A stretch of DNA of 64,000 nucleotides from Candidatus Delongbacteria bacterium (GTDB taxonomy: Bacteria > CAIWAD01): assembly GCA_041675285.1 (NCBI GenBank), contig JBAYTZ010000001.1, positions 248,001-312,000 on the forward strand, read 5' to 3'. Below are positions 17,238 to 25,795 of the stretch, one piece after another. The stretch's first letter is position 1. The number at the start of each line of letters is the position of its first letter. A program made the translations under genes and the position numbers. The notes under the pieces are model-generated. The model searched no databases, was not told the DNA's origin, and saw nothing but the letters and a program-made list of their open reading frames with translations.

Positions 17238-18649
17238 TCTTCAGTAGCTTTGAATTTCTAGTTTTCTTCATAACAGTATTTTTTGTTTCTACCTTGTTGA
17301 GAGATAAGATCAAGTTATATCATCTATTTCTATTTCTGGCATCATGCTACTTTTACATGAGTTGGAATCCGATTTTTATCTTACTGATTTTATTCTCTAC
17401 TCTTTTAGATTATTTTGTTGCACTAAGAATAGAAGGAGCGGAGGGAAAAAATCGTGGTAGATGGTTGGCCGTAAGCATGATTGGCAACCTTGGATTGCTT
17501 GGATTCTTTAAATACACCAATTTTTTGATAGACTCAGTAAATGGACTTGTTTCGTCAGTTGCTGGCGCTGATTACATGTTATCCAATCTGGATATTACAC
17601 TCCCGGTTGGTATTTCGTTTTATACTTTTCAAACAATGAGTTATACGATTGATGTTTACAGGCGACAAATACATGCTGATAGGAACTTCATCAGATTTGG
17701 AATGTATGTTACATATTTCCCGCAATTGGTTGCTGGACCGATTGTTCGTGCAGTGGATTTTCTTCCACAATTGCAGCAAAAATTTCAATTAAATAGGGAA
17801 GATCTTATTTCTGGAATTAAACTATTTGCCATCGGGTTTTTCAAGAAACTGTTTATTTCCGATATGATTTCACCCATAGCGGATAATGCATTTTCCCACA
17901 TTGAATCAATAACTCCTTATGAAGCTATTTTAGGAATTGTAGCTTATACCGTTCAGGTATATTGCGATTTTTCTGGTTACTCCGACATGGCCATCGGCGT
18001 GGCTCGAATGATGGGATATCGATTGCTCGATAACTTCAACATGCCATTTTCCGCCAAGGATATCACTGAATTCTGGCGAAATTGGCACATCAGCCTTTCC
18101 TCCTGGCTTCGGGACTATTTGTATATCCCACTGGGAGGAAATCGAAAAGGGAAGAACCGCGCCACAGTTAATTTGATGATCACCATGACGCTTTGTGGGC
18201 TTTGGCATGGTGCAAATTGGACATTTGTGGTCTTTGGCGTTCTACAAGGTGTCTTTCTAGTCATCCATAAGGAATGGCGTAGTTTGGTGAAGTTGAAGCA
18301 GCTGGCCTGGGCGGATCAATCTTTGCTTTGGAGCGGCATTTCCTGGGCGCTGACCATTTCGAGTTTCATGGGTTCATTGGTCATCTTCCGTTCTGATTCG
18401 TTCTCCTACGCCATGCGCTACTTCGCGAGATTGGGTGAATTCCGCTTCCAGGACATCTACTACATCCCCCAATTCTATCTCCTGCTGACCATTGTGGTCG
18501 TGGCTCATGTGCTCGCGCCTTACTTGGTCAAGAACAATGAATTCATCCGTTGGCACCGCCTCGAGCCGATCATGTATGCCACGATTCTCCTGCTGCTGTT
18601 GGTGCTGGCTCCCACGAACACCAGCCCCTTCGTCTATTTCCAATTCTAG
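17234..18649 (+). CDS. MBOAT-family O-acyltransferase (AlgI-like)
   Basis: The 471-residue polytopic protein begins MIFSSFEFLVFF, typical of AlgI/DltB-type membrane-bound O-acyltransferases. It carries the conserved block YLYIPLGGNRKG and the catalytic His in LCGLWHGANWTF (His 325). It should pass an acyl group, probably acetyl, across the inner membrane to the SGNH partner encoded just upstream. The first 250 codons are AT-rich and the remainder is GC-rich like the chromosome, so the gene spans a compositional boundary. The stop TAG 18647-18649 lies within the Shine-Dalgarno region of the next gene. Confidence 0.88.
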   Translation: MIFSSFEFLVFFITVFFVSTLLRDKIKLYHLFLFLASCYFYMSWNPIFILLILFSTLLDYFVALRIEGAEGKNRGRWLAVSMIGNLGLLGFFKYTNFLIDSVNGLVSSVAGADYMLSNLDITLPVGISFYTFQTMSYTIDVYRRQIHADRNFIRFGMYVTYFPQLVAGPIVRAVDFLPQLQQKFQLNREDLISGIKLFAIGFFKKLFISDMISPIADNAFSHIESITPYEAILGIVAYTVQVYCDFSGYSDMAIGVARMMGYRLLDNFNMPFSAKDITEFWRNWHISLSSWLRDYLYIPLGGNRKGKNRATVNLMITMTLCGLWHGANWTFVVFGVLQGVFLVIHKEWRSLVKLKQLAWADQSLLWSGISWALTISSFMGSLVIFRSDSFSYAMRYFARLGEFRFQDIYYIPQFYLLLTIVVVAHVLAPYLVKNNEFIRWHRLEPIMYATILLLLLVLAPTNTSPFVYFQF

Positions 18650-18660
18650 GAGTCCGGGTC

Positions 18661-19770
18661 GTGCGCATCCTCGTTCAAAATCTCCTGGGTGCCCCCTTGC
18701 ATGACCCTGGACTGCCCGGGGTGTTCGGTGGCGGCGAGGTGGACCTGTACATGCTGGCCCGGCTGTTCCAGCGCTTCGGACACGACGTGCACGTGCTGGT
18801 GCATCACCTGGGCGGCGAGGCGGCGCGCATGGTGGAAGGCATCCAGTTGCACGCGCTTTGGCCGGACGGCCGCAGCCCGCGCAGCCCGCTTCACGTGTGG
18901 GATGGCTGGCGCGCCCTGTCCCGGCTGCGCCCGGAGCTGCTGGTGGCGGAAATCATCTCGGACCAGTCTGCCGTGGCCGGGGCCTGGGGCCGCCTGCACG
19001 GAGTTCCCCTGCTCTACCGCGCCGCCAACCAGCGGGACTGGCTGCTGGTGGCGGAACCCGGCCGCTACGGCTGGTGGGAGCGCGCGCGGTTCCGCCTTAC
19101 CCTGGCGGGCATTCACACCTACGTGGCCCAGACCCGCGAGCAGGCCGAGGTGATCCGCCGGGTGGTGCCGGCGGAGCGCCTGCGCATCATTCCCAACTTC
19201 CACCTGCCCCAGGAGCAGGCCTTGCCGGAGTTCGGCCAGCGCAGGGGCATCCTCTGGGTGGGGCATCTCACCCGGGTCAAGCAGCCCCGGCGCGTAGCCG
19301 AACTGGCCCGCCGCCTGCCGCGGATCCCCTTCACCGTGGTGGCGCCCACCCAGGCCCACGCCGAGGAGCCGGGCAGCCGGGAAGCGCTGGCGCTTCCCAA
19401 CGTGACCCTGCTGGATTCCGTGCCCTTCCGGGAGATCCAGCCTCTCTACAACCAGGCCCGCGTGCTGCTCAACACCAGCCTGAGCGAGGGTTTTCCCAAC
19501 ACCTTCATCCACGCCATGCACGGAGGCACGCCCCTGGCCGCCGTGGACGTGGATCCCGACCGCATCTTCAGCGAGGGCGGCTGCGGCGTCCGCGAACCCG
19601 ATCTGGAGCGGCTGGCCGGCGAACTTACGCGCCTTCACGACGACGAGGCGGTGTGGAACGCCGTCCGGGCCCGAGTGGAGGAGTGGCGCGCAGCACGCTT
19701 CGCCTTCGCGCCGGTGGAGGCCGCCTACCGGGAAATCCTGGCGCGCCTGAGCGAAAGCTCCGCCCCATGA
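18661..19770 (+). CDS. GT4-type glycosyltransferase
   Basis: GTG 18661, preceded by AGGAG at the end of the MBOAT gene, gives 369 residues; the reading frame further upstream lies inside the MBOAT gene. The N-terminus RILVQNLLGAPLHD with FGGGEVDLYMLARLF is a GT-B glycine-loop region. In the C-terminal domain, GILWVGHLTRVKQPRRVAEL and NTSLSEGFPNTFIHAMHGGTPL are GT4 motifs containing the E-x7-E-like site. It overlaps the next gene by ATGA and forms a GT-CapK pair like the one at 10150-12641. Confidence 0.83.
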   Translation: MRILVQNLLGAPLHDPGLPGVFGGGEVDLYMLARLFQRFGHDVHVLVHHLGGEAARMVEGIQLHALWPDGRSPRSPLHVWDGWRALSRLRPELLVAEIISDQSAVAGAWGRLHGVPLLYRAANQRDWLLVAEPGRYGWWERARFRLTLAGIHTYVAQTREQAEVIRRVVPAERLRIIPNFHLPQEQALPEFGQRRGILWVGHLTRVKQPRRVAELARRLPRIPFTVVAPTQAHAEEPGSREALALPNVTLLDSVPFREIQPLYNQARVLLNTSLSEGFPNTFIHAMHGGTPLAAVDVDPDRIFSEGGCGVREPDLERLAGELTRLHDDEAVWNAVRARVEEWRAARFAFAPVEAAYREILARLSESSAP

Positions 19771-21092
19771 TCCGCCGCCTGGCATCGGCAATCCGAGATC
19801 GGCTGCCCTATTCCCTCATCCACGGCAGTGCGCCCTACCGGGACTACCTGCGTTTGCTGCGTCAGCTGGAGACGCGTTCCACCGAGGAGATCCGCGCCTG
19901 GCAGCTCAAGCGCCTGCGGGCCCTGCTGCAGCGGGCCGTGGAACAGACGGATTTCTACCGCGAGCACTACCGCGCCGCTGGGGTGGGTCCGGAGGATCTG
20001 CGCGGCCTGGAGGACTTGGCGCGCTTTCCCGTCATCACCAAGGAGGAAGTGCGCGAGCACGGCCGCCGGATGATCTGCCGGGACCTGTCCGCGGGCCGAC
20101 TGCACGAGGTGCACACCAGCGGCTCCACCGGAGCGCCGCTGATCCTTTATGTGGACGTGGCGGCGGCGGCCCGGGAGCGGGCGGCGGTGGTGCACCAGTG
20201 GATGCGCACCGGCTACCGGGACGGCGCCGGGCGGGTGGAGTTCCGCGGCCTGGTGGAGAGCGGCGACCTGTTCCAGGACTTCCGCCGGGACCGCGTGCTG
20301 CGCGTGAACGTCAACCGCATGGAGCCCGCCGACCTGCCGGAACTGCTGGACGGGCTGGCGCGCTGTCCCCACCCGTTCTGGCACGGCTATCCGCACGCCT
20401 TGGAGCGCCTGGCACGGTTGCTGGAACCCCAGGGGCTCCCGGCGCGCGTGCACCCGCCCCGGGCCATTCTGCTGGCCTCGGAACTGGTGACGGACGGGCT
20501 GGTGGAGCTGCTGATGCGTGTGTTTCCCGCCAGCCGCCTCTACGCCCACTACGGCTTGGCCGAGCGCGTGGCCCTGGGCGGTTGGATCGACGAAAGCCGG
20601 GCCTACCACTTCCTGCCCGGCTACGGCGTGGTGGAGGTGGACGAGATGGGCCGGCTCATCGGCACCAGCCTGATCAACGACGCCATGCCGCTCATCCGCT
20701 ACCGCACCACGGACCTGCTGGGCGGTTTCAACCCCGGCCCCACGCTTCATCCGGGGCTGTTTCCGGTGGCCGAGCGCGTGGAAGGCCGCGAACATGACAA
20801 CCTGCGCACCACGGCGGGGGCCTTCGTTTCCCCCGGCCTGCTCTATCACTGCTTCAAAGACGGTGTCAGCTACCTGGCCTGCCGGGTCATCCAGCACAGC
20901 CTGACGCGCCTGGAAGTGCAAGTGGAGCGCCGTCTGCCGGAGGCGGAGGTGCGGACGGAGTTCAGCGGCATCGCGGCTCGGCTCAAGGCGGTCTTCGGCG
21001 CGGGAATGGTCGTGGATCTCACGCTGCTGGAGCACATTCCCCGCCAGCCCAGCGGCAAGTTCAAATGGGTGGAATCCCGCCTGCCGAGCTGA
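19767..21092 (+). CDS. CapK/phenylacetate-CoA ligase-like adenylate-forming enzyme (copy 2)
   Basis: ATG 19767 overlaps the preceding stop and gives 441 residues. Its adenylation loop is VHTSGSTGAPLILY. The blocks HGYPHALERLARLL, AHYGLAERVALGGW and GTSLINDAMPLIRYRTTDLL are nearly those of copy 1, so the two genes are recent paralogues by eye (roughly half the residues identical over the aligned blocks). It ends SGKFKWVESRLPS. The two copies may activate different acids or act on different sugars. It converges with the deacetylase gene over a 25-base gap. Confidence 0.82.
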   Translation: MIRRLASAIRDRLPYSLIHGSAPYRDYLRLLRQLETRSTEEIRAWQLKRLRALLQRAVEQTDFYREHYRAAGVGPEDLRGLEDLARFPVITKEEVREHGRRMICRDLSAGRLHEVHTSGSTGAPLILYVDVAAAARERAAVVHQWMRTGYRDGAGRVEFRGLVESGDLFQDFRRDRVLRVNVNRMEPADLPELLDGLARCPHPFWHGYPHALERLARLLEPQGLPARVHPPRAILLASELVTDGLVELLMRVFPASRLYAHYGLAERVALGGWIDESRAYHFLPGYGVVEVDEMGRLIGTSLINDAMPLIRYRTTDLLGGFNPGPTLHPGLFPVAERVEGREHDNLRTTAGAFVSPGLLYHCFKDGVSYLACRVIQHSLTRLEVQVERRLPEAEVRTEFSGIAARLKAVFGAGMVVDLTLLEHIPRQPSGKFKWVESRLPS

Positions 21093-21117
21093 GCCGGCTG
21101 GGGATCAGCTTCCGAAC

Positions 21118-22458
21118 TCAGAAGGGGGCGCTAGAACCGGGCAGGGGGATCCCGATGAAGGGAGTGTGGCGATCATCCGGCCGGCGGTTGCGCCGACGCC
21201 GGGACACCACTTTCTCCACCAGCTCGGTCATGGCGAACAGCCCGATCCAGCAATAGTTGCGGCGGTAGATTTCCACAAAACTGATGAATCGCAACAGGTT
21301 ATAGCCCGTGATGGCGATGTTTTGGCTATTGCCGGCGCCCACCCGATAGAGCCAGCGGTCCGGCACCCCCCGACGGTTGGGGACGGCATCCTGGTGGATC
21401 GTGCTCATGCGGTAGCCGGCGACGCCATAGGCCAACTCCAGGCTGCGCGGGTCCTTGCCCCCGCCCGGCCAGCAAAAATGGCCGCACTCCACACCCAGCT
21501 GCTGCTCTAGAAACACCTTGGTGCTGGTCAGCTCGTCCAGCAGGCGCGCGTTGAACTCCTCGTCCGTCTCCGGCCTTCCGATGACGGGAACCTCCGAGCG
21601 GAACGCTCTCCAGCGTTCCAGCAGGCCGGCAGCAGTCCAAGGTTGCGGCAGATCGGCCAAGCCATCCACAAAGTGCTGGAGGAGAGCTTCATCCACCAGT
21701 AAGCGGCGGGCTTCCAATGATTTGCGGTGCTCCAGGACAGGCCAACCGGCGGGGACGAATCCTTGGGGAAAGTCGCGGATCCAGTCCGGTTTGGCTTCCG
21801 GGCGGCGATTCCAATCCAGCCACGCCAGGCGGTCGCCGGGCAGATGGAAGCCCAGCAGGGTGTCGCTGTGCTCGTACCAGGTGTGGGTGCGACCGTGGGG
21901 ATAGAATTCCAGGACGCCGGACGCATGGGCAAGGCGGATCTCCGCCAGGTTCATGTAGCCCCAATCCTCGAGTCCCGTCTGGTCGTCCCCTTCGCGCACA
22001 GGGCGGGGTTCGCCCTCCGTGCGGATGAAGTCGCGGCTGACATAGACCGTGCCCCGCTGCCCATTGCGCTTGAGGATCGGCCACGCATTGACCCAGTTGT
22101 CCAGGTACCCGTCGTCAAACGTGAGGTGCACGATGCGGCGACCGAAGTCCTGGCCCCGGGTGAAGGCCTCCGCCTCCTCCGAGGTCAGGGTGCGGTATCC
22201 GCGCCAGTTCAGCCAGCCCATCGCCAGCCTGAAGTAGCGGCGGGTCACGCAAATGTTGCTGTAAAGGAAGCGGCTGTAGTGATCGTTGATGGTGTGGAAC
22301 ATCATGACCGGGAGGTGGGGGCGGCGCGACCGGTCAAAGATCCATGGCCAACAGAGCAGGCCCAGCGCGGCCAACCACCACGTGCCCGTGGCCAGTGTCC
22401 ACAAGAGGGCACCCAGCCAGGCCAGACTTAGCAGGAGATAGCCTTTGCGTTCGTTCAC
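21118..22458 (-). CDS. Polysaccharide deacetylase (NodB-homology) with N-terminal membrane anchor
   Basis: The 446-residue protein has two hydrophobic segments at about residues 6-42, then a NodB-type domain. The metal/catalytic Asp pair is in VHLTFDDGYLDNW, and a second metal site appears as HGRTH in a YPHGRTHTWY context. The motif MMFHTINDHYSRF precedes the domain. It probably removes N- or O-acyl groups from the exported polymer or its lipid-linked precursor. It lies 28 bases downstream of the methyltransferase gene on the same strand and is probably co-transcribed with it and with CapK copy 3. Confidence 0.82.
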   Translation of the reverse strand: MNERKGYLLLSLAWLGALLWTLATGTWWLAALGLLCWPWIFDRSRRPHLPVMMFHTINDHYSRFLYSNICVTRRYFRLAMGWLNWRGYRTLTSEEAEAFTRGQDFGRRIVHLTFDDGYLDNWVNAWPILKRNGQRGTVYVSRDFIRTEGEPRPVREGDDQTGLEDWGYMNLAEIRLAHASGVLEFYPHGRTHTWYEHSDTLLGFHLPGDRLAWLDWNRRPEAKPDWIRDFPQGFVPAGWPVLEHRKSLEARRLLVDEALLQHFVDGLADLPQPWTAAGLLERWRAFRSEVPVIGRPETDEEFNARLLDELTSTKVFLEQQLGVECGHFCWPGGGKDPRSLELAYGVAGYRMSTIHQDAVPNRRGVPDRWLYRVGAGNSQNIAITGYNLLRFISFVEIYRRNYCWIGLFAMTELVEKVVSRRRRNRRPDDRHTPFIGIPLPGSSAPF

Positions 22459-22486
22459 CGGGCGATTCTCCGGCTGCCGGGGGCGA

Positions 22487-23185
22487 TCATGAGCGTCCTT
22501 TCCAACTGAGTTCGGCGAACAGATGTGTGCGCAAGGGCCGCAGGGCGTAGCACAAGTGGTAGAGGGGTGTCCAGGCGGAACTGCCCATGTAGCGGGCCAG
22601 CCAGGGAAAGAGCAGGATGGGTTTCACGCGGGCCTTCATGCCCGGGAAGTAGGAGCGCAGCTGCGCCCCGTTCACGCTGCGTACCGACTGGTTGCGCGGG
22701 TTGTCGTAACGGAAGTCGTACCACAGGATGACCCCGCCGGGCTTCAGCGTGCGCATCATCTCCTGGGCCACTTCGCGCCGGGTTTCCTCGCTCAGGATGG
22801 ACGTGAAACAGACGTTCTGGGTGATGATGTCGAAGTGGGCATCCGGGTAGGGCAGCCGGCGTGCGTCCCCCACGGTGAGTTGGAGCATGGGGAAGCGCGC
22901 TCGGGCACTGACGATGGGCTCTTCGCGAAGATCGACCCCGTGCAGGTTTTGGGGCGGAACGCCAAAACGTTGCAACGTGATCAGGTGCCCGCAAAAGCCG
23001 CAGCCCACCTCCAGGGCCATGCAATCCTCGATGCCGTAACCGAAGCGCCGGGCCAGGGCCCGGGCCGAGGCACGCTCGTAGGCATGCAAGTTGAGCAGGT
23101 TGCCGGTCACCAATCGGCTGTAACTCCGCCAATGCGCGGTTCCCCGGTGGGATCGTGTGCCGGTCAAGGGCGTGGCCGTGGTCAT
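22487..23185 (-). CDS. Class I SAM-dependent methyltransferase
   Basis: The 232-residue protein contains the SAM-binding motif I MALEVGCGFCGHL, an acidic second strand (NLHGVDLREEPI), motif III-like LTVGDARRLPYPDAHFDII and the post-motif LKPGGVILWYDFRYDNP. This matches Methyltransf_11-type enzymes in polysaccharide clusters. Substrate is unknown; a sugar hydroxyl or carboxyl in the repeat unit is likely. The start ATG 23185 overlaps the stop of CapK copy 3 (ATGA), indicating translational coupling. Confidence 0.83.
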   Translation of the reverse strand: MTTATPLTGTRSHRGTAHWRSYSRLVTGNLLNLHAYERASARALARRFGYGIEDCMALEVGCGFCGHLITLQRFGVPPQNLHGVDLREEPIVSARARFPMLQLTVGDARRLPYPDAHFDIITQNVCFTSILSEETRREVAQEMMRTLKPGGVILWYDFRYDNPRNQSVRSVNGAQLRSYFPGMKARVKPILLFPWLARYMGSSAWTPLYHLCYALRPLRTHLFAELSWKGRS

Positions 23186-24579
23186 GGAACCTCCTGCTGC
23201 GGTGCCATTACCTGGGGCGCGAGCCTGGATTGGATGAACCTGAACTTTCCCGAGCCAAGCATTTGAATGGGATCGTCCAGTCGAAACTCCACTCGCACGG
23301 GCGAGTGGAACTGGAGTTGGATCTGGTCTCGATAGAACTCCAGCGCGGCAGGTTGGAATTCAGCTGAGCACTCCAGCCGAATGACGAAGTCCTTCCAGTC
23401 CTCCTGCACGACTTGGAAGCGCCGCACGCCCGGGCGGCTGCGCAACAACAGGGTCCAGAACGTCCCGGTCACCACTTCACCGTCCGCGCCGCGGATCAAA
23501 TCGAAGGTGCGGCCCTCCAACCCCCGGATGAGGCGGAACCCGCGTCCACAGGAACACGGGATCGGGTCTCCCTGGGCCAAGTCGCCCGTGCGATATCGAA
23601 TCAGCGGCATGACGTCGTTCTTCAGATCCGTGACAATGATCTCGGACAACCCCTCTGCCACAGGCAGGAACTCAAACAAATAGGTGCCTTCCAGCAGATG
23701 CAGTCCCTCGTGGGCTGGGCATTCCATGGCCAAAGGCCCGAACTCCCGACTGCCGTAGTTGTTGAACACCGGGGCGCCGAATCCCGCCTGCAGGTCTTCG
23801 CGCATTCCGGGCAAGAGGGTTTCTGACGCCGACCAAATGGCCTGCAGGGTGGGGAAGCGCGGTTTGGACAGCTCCAGCACGTCCGGCAGAAAGGCGGACA
23901 GGCTGGAGGGGTAGCCGATCAGCAGTTCGGGTTGGAAGGCGTGGATGGCCGACACCACCTCCCTGCGCCGCTCCCGGCTTAGGCCATAGGTGCTGTGAAA
24001 CTGCGTGTGAAGGAGCCAGCGGATCAGGCGGGCCCGCGCGTCGCCGGCGGTACTCGCCTCAATGGAGGCACCCCAGATTTGTGCCGTTCGACAGTGGGCG
24101 TGCAAGCCTAGCATTTCGCGCCACAAGCGCACGCCGGCGTGCATCCAGCGTTCATCCGTGCGGTTCTGCAGGAAGTGCAGCACTTCTCCAGTGGAGCCGC
24201 CCGTGTGGTTGCGCCGCAGATGCCGACGGTCCGCCCCCTCCACTTCCAGGTCGCTTCCCGCGGCCCGGATGGCAGCCTTGTCCATGTAGGGCAGGTGGTT
24301 CAGACAGCCAGAGTGGGCCATTTCATCGAGCAGGGTCGACACGGGACGATCCAGGCGCGCCGCCTCCTGGGACAAGTGCTGGCGGTAGAAAGGGATGCGC
24401 TGGGACCAGATCTCCAAGCGGTCGCGCAGTCGTCGCCCTTGCCAGGCCCGGATCCCCTGTTCGTCCGTCCATTCCAGGCGACGCAGATGGGCGAACTCCG
24501 CGGAACAATCCGTCCCCCGGATACCGGCATGGGCTGAGGTGACCCACTTGGATAGACTGCGCCTGAAGACGTGGCTCAT
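23182..24579 (-). CDS. CapK/phenylacetate-CoA ligase-like adenylate-forming enzyme (copy 3, divergent)
   Basis: ATG 24579 follows AAAGGA and gives 465 residues; an alternative ATG at 24600 adds seven residues. The adenylation loop reads NHTGGSTGEVLHF. FNNYGSREFGPLAMEC and MPLIRYRTGDLAQGD match the PaaK fold. CSCGRGFRLIRGLEGR includes a Cys-x-Cys absent from copies 1 and 2. The sequence is clearly more distant from those two. It should activate an acid substrate for a transfer step in polymer decoration. The gene is divergent from the wbpB-like gene. Confidence 0.8.
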   Translation of the reverse strand: MSHVFRRSLSKWVTSAHAGIRGTDCSAEFAHLRRLEWTDEQGIRAWQGRRLRDRLEIWSQRIPFYRQHLSQEAARLDRPVSTLLDEMAHSGCLNHLPYMDKAAIRAAGSDLEVEGADRRHLRRNHTGGSTGEVLHFLQNRTDERWMHAGVRLWREMLGLHAHCRTAQIWGASIEASTAGDARARLIRWLLHTQFHSTYGLSRERRREVVSAIHAFQPELLIGYPSSLSAFLPDVLELSKPRFPTLQAIWSASETLLPGMREDLQAGFGAPVFNNYGSREFGPLAMECPAHEGLHLLEGTYLFEFLPVAEGLSEIIVTDLKNDVMPLIRYRTGDLAQGDPIPCSCGRGFRLIRGLEGRTFDLIRGADGEVVTGTFWTLLLRSRPGVRRFQVVQEDWKDFVIRLECSAEFQPAALEFYRDQIQLQFHSPVRVEFRLDDPIQMLGSGKFRFIQSRLAPQVMAPQQEVP

Positions 24580-24727
24580 CCGCTTTCCTTTTGCTCCCAT
24601 CCCTCTGTCGGCTGGCCGGGGCCGGGGATTGAATGGCTGAGCGGGAAAAGATCCCAGCCTGGCTTGCCGATACCTGCCCAACGGCGGATATTGTCGCAAA
24701 ATGAATGCAGCGCAAGGTGAGGACGGC

Positions 24728-25789
24728 ATGACAACACCCAAGGCGGCCATTGCCGGCCGCAAGATCCGATTTGCCGTGGTGGGCTGTGGGCGCATCTCGG
24801 GAAACCATTTTGCCTCCATCGAAAAGCACTCGGCGGACGCCGAACTGGTGGCCGTTTGCGACACGGATCCCAGTGCTCTCCAGTCGGCGATCCAAAAGAC
24901 GGGAGTCCCGGGTTTTGCCAACCTGACCAGCCTGCTGGAAGGAAGCGCGCCCGATGTGATCGTGCTGTCCACGCCCAGCGGGCTGCATTCCGGCCAGACC
25001 ATCCAGGTGGCCAAAGCCGGCGTCCATGTCATGAGCGAAAAGCCGATGGCCACCTCCTGGGCGGAAGGCAAGCGCATGGTGCAGGTCTGTGACGAAGCCG
25101 GCGTGCGCCTGTTCATCGTCAAGCAGAATCGGCGCAACGCCACACTTCAACTTCTCAAACAGGCGGTCGCGCAGGGTCGCTTTGGTCGCATTTACACGGT
25201 CAACCTCAATGTGTTCTGGTGCCGGCCCCAGGAGTATTATGACCAGGCCGCCTGGCGCGGAACGTGGGAGTTCGACGGTGGCGCCTTCATGAATCAAGCG
25301 AGCCACTACGTCGACCTGATCGACTGGCTGATCGGCCCCGTGGAGAGCGTGTACGCCTACACGGCCACCCTGGCCCGCCGGATCGAGGTGGAGGACACGG
25401 GCGTGATGGCCATCAAGTGGCGGAGCGGCGCGTTGGGGACCATGAACGTCACGATGCTGACCTATCCCAAGAATCTGGAAGGATCCATCGTCATCCTGGG
25501 CGAGCATGGCACCGTGCGAGTGGGCGGCATGGCCGTCAACGAAATCCAGCACTGGGAGTTTGCCGATGCCCGGCCCGAGGATGCGACGGTGCGCGAAGCC
25601 AGCTATCAGACGACCTCCGTCTACGGGTTCGGCCACCCGTTGTATTACGAGAACGTGATCCACACTCTGCGTGGGGAAGCGGAGCCCGAGACGGACGGCC
25701 GCGAAGGATTGCGCTCGCTGGAGCTGCTGGTCGCCGCCTACCGCTCCGCTCGCGATGGTGTGAAGGTTTCCCTGCCGCTCGAGTACTGA
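24728..25789 (+). CDS. wbpB: UDP-GlcNAcA 3-dehydrogenase-like Gfo/Idh/MocA oxidoreductase (WbpB/WlbA-like)
   Basis: ATG 24728, with AGGTGAGG upstream, is preferred to ATG 24701. The 353-residue protein starts with the NAD-binding strand FAVVGCGRISGNHF and carries the EKP motif (VHVMSEKPMATS). The substrate-site segment FDGGAFMNQASHYVDLIDWL holds the conserved His. WbpB/WlbA oxidises C3 of UDP-GlcNAc uronic acid to the 3-keto sugar; the downstream WbpD- and WbpE-like genes make this assignment likely. It is cytoplasmic and leads a co-directional operon running to 31385. Confidence 0.83.
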   Translation: MTTPKAAIAGRKIRFAVVGCGRISGNHFASIEKHSADAELVAVCDTDPSALQSAIQKTGVPGFANLTSLLEGSAPDVIVLSTPSGLHSGQTIQVAKAGVHVMSEKPMATSWAEGKRMVQVCDEAGVRLFIVKQNRRNATLQLLKQAVAQGRFGRIYTVNLNVFWCRPQEYYDQAAWRGTWEFDGGAFMNQASHYVDLIDWLIGPVESVYAYTATLARRIEVEDTGVMAIKWRSGALGTMNVTMLTYPKNLEGSIVILGEHGTVRVGGMAVNEIQHWEFADARPEDATVREASYQTTSVYGFGHPLYYENVIHTLRGEAEPETDGREGLRSLELLVAAYRSARDGVKVSLPLEY

Positions 25790-25795
25790 GTCACC

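Larger units (their letters stand above)
15780..18000. other. AT-rich compositional island with intragenic edges
   Basis: Base composition falls sharply from the GC-rich surroundings. The AT-rich stretch includes the 5' end of the heparinase-like gene, the SGNH gene and the first half of the MBOAT gene. Composition recovers gradually between about 17,980 and 18,400 inside the MBOAT gene. No IS, integrase or tRNA is present at either edge. Boundaries are by eye. Confidence 0.6.

Noticed and set aside
10150..21092. Segmental duplication of a whole GT-CapK block
   Set aside because: The two CapK genes are clearly paralogous, but the GT genes before them differ in their N-terminal halves, so a duplicated block is not supported by reading.
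2021..24579. Exosortase/PEP-CTERM system
   Set aside because: The ExeA-like ATPase, export, co-polymerase and deacetylase genes recall exosortase-linked loci, but no exosortase and no PEP-CTERM protein is present.
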